Shown here piece after piece: positions 63,064-64,000 of a stretch of DNA of 64,000 nucleotides. Location of the stretch: the NCBI RefSeq assembly GCF_001816145.1, contig NZ_MDZB01000033.1, positions 37,608-101,607 on the forward strand, read 5' to 3'. A program made the translations under genes and the position numbers. The number at the start of each line of letters is the position of its first letter. Within the stretch, counting starts at the first letter, position 1. Source of the DNA: Hymenobacter lapidarius (GTDB lineage Bacteria; Bacteroidota; Bacteroidia; Cytophagales; Hymenobacteraceae). Below the pieces are notes generated by a model. It saw nothing but the letters and a program-made list of their open reading frames with translations. It was not told the origin of the DNA and did no database searches.

Positions 63064-64000
63064 ATGCCGTCTTTTCAGCACTTGCTGCTCAAGCAGCTAC
63101 TTACCGCAGCAGCTACGCCACTGGCCAAGCGCAAGCCGTCGGTAGGAGCCATGCGCCTGGCTATGGAAGCCGGGTCGTTGTTCCAATTTATGCCCTGGCA
63201 CGTGCATTTGGAGAGCCTGAAGCTGGATAAGCGGCTGGAGGCCGAATGGCTGCGGCCGCGCGGTGCGCACGCCACCCGCGTGATGCTCTACCTGCACGGC
63301 GGGGGCTACGTGTTGGGCTCTCTCAACACCCACCGCAGCCTGGTGGGCAGTCTGGCCCAGCGCTGCGGTCTCAACGTGCTCACCATCAACTACCGCAAAG
63401 CGCCCGACCACCCGTTTCCGGCGGCGCTCGACGATGCCAAGCGGGCCTACCGCTGGCTGCTGCGCCACGGCCACCAGCCGCAGGACATCGTGGTGGCCGG
63501 CGACTCGGCTGGGGGCGGACTGGCCCTGGCCCTGCTGCTGGCCCTGCGCGAGGCCGGTGAAACCATGCCGGCCGCCGCCGTGGGCCTGTCGCCCTGGACC
63601 GACCTCGACCTGCCCATTACGGCGCTGCGGCGCGTGGCCCGCGAGGAAGGCCTGCTGCTCGAAGCCCTACAAATGCGCACCTGGGGCCCGCTTTACGCCC
63701 ACAAAACGTCGCTGGCCCACCCGCTGCTTTCGCCGGCCCGCGCCGACCTGCACGGCCTGCCGCCGCTCCTCATTCAGGTTTCCACCGCCGAAGTTCTCTA
63801 CGAAGAAGTGGTGAAATTTGTGGATAAAGCCCAGGCCGCCAACGTCAAAGTCACCCTGCAACCCTTTGAGGGGCTGGTGCATTGGTGGCATTTGTTTTGG
63901 CGCGTAGTACCCGAGGCCCGGCAGGCACTGGACCAGGTAGCCAGCTTTGTGGAGCAGGTGTGGGCCGCCGCGCTGCCTGCCGCCGCCACCTGGCCTGCCG
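63064..64000 (+). CDS. alpha/beta hydrolase, HSL family, C-terminus cut by window edge
   Basis: At least 312 residues; no stop before the right edge. MLYLHGGGYVLGSLNTHRSL carries the oxyanion HGGG, and VVAGDSAGGGLALALLLAL the catalytic Ser in GDSAGG, the hallmarks of hormone-sensitive-lipase/acetyl-esterase proteins. QVSTAEVLYEE supplies the likely acid and FEGLVHWWHLF the His. Esterase on short acyl esters is typical. Starts 74 bases after the acyltransferase gene and may be cotranscribed with it. Confidence 0.88.
   Translation, partial: MPSFQHLLLKQLLTAAATPLAKRKPSVGAMRLAMEAGSLFQFMPWHVHLESLKLDKRLEAEWLRPRGAHATRVMLYLHGGGYVLGSLNTHRSLVGSLAQRCGLNVLTINYRKAPDHPFPAALDDAKRAYRWLLRHGHQPQDIVVAGDSAGGGLALALLLALREAGETMPAAAVGLSPWTDLDLPITALRRVAREEGLLLEALQMRTWGPLYAHKTSLAHPLLSPARADLHGLPPLLIQVSTAEVLYEEVVKFVDKAQAANVKVTLQPFEGLVHWWHLFWRVVPEARQALDQVASFVEQVWAAALPAAATWPA

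Overview
The window looks like chromosomal DNA of a high-G+C member of the Bacteroidota, most likely Hymenobacter or a close relative (Cytophagales). Support for this: a menaquinone pathway of the MenD/MenF/MenI type, a type IX secretion plug protein, Bacteroidota-restricted families (DUF3822, DUF4296, DUF3276/PUR), lipoproteins with a Cys followed by acidic residues, promoters of the TTG-N19-TAnnTTTG type instead of TTGACA/TATAAT, and several families of short palindromic intergenic repeats. The assignment rests on gene content read by eye, not on a database search.

Layout. 1-3.8 kb: minus-strand menaquinone cluster (menB fragment, menD, menF, menI); menC lies alone at 49.5-50.6 kb. 4-10.2 kb: plus-strand housekeeping genes (histidine phosphatase, pyruvate dehydrogenase E2 with two lipoyl domains, an Mrr-type endonuclease fused translationally to hslV, a bacterial deoxyhypusine-synthase homologue, an OmpA lipoprotein). 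10.4-16.9 kb: a PLP sulfur-amino-acid enzyme, small membrane proteins, DUF58, a PUR-family protein, YchF and a small beta-barrel. 17-25.7 kb: mostly minus-strand envelope and stress genes (two M48 proteases in tandem, the T9SS plug protein, a porin, KatG). 26-36.7 kb: NTF2-like protein, ABC-F ATPase, beta-propeller lipoprotein, acyl-CoA desaturase, a large AsmA-like protein, 2'-5' RNA ligase-like protein, AlkA-like glycosylase, NhaA. 36.8-37.7 kb: a complete IS5-family insertion sequence. 37.7-50.9 kb: threonine aldolase, phosphoesterase, two NUDIX proteins, CoaD with DUF3822, DUF4126 (frameshifted), a thioesterase-lipoprotein-helicase operon, DUF1573, DUF423, an aspartyl protease with a PDZ domain, MenC and a KGG-repeat stress protein. 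51-64 kb: ergothioneine genes egtB (frameshifted) and egtD, an aminotransferase, a MATE transporter, DUF922, CsaA, DUF4296, a DUF58/BatA-type gene group, a YggS-family protein, an acyltransferase and a truncated alpha/beta hydrolase.

No rRNA, tRNA, CRISPR array, prophage or recognisable defence island was seen apart from the solitary Mrr-like gene. The less ordinary material lies between genes: at least five unrelated families of long imperfect palindromes, one of which is inserted in frame inside egtB; two genes broken by a single-base frameshift; and a recurring TAnnTTYG box only 3-7 bases in front of start codons, which suggests that several transcripts here are leaderless.
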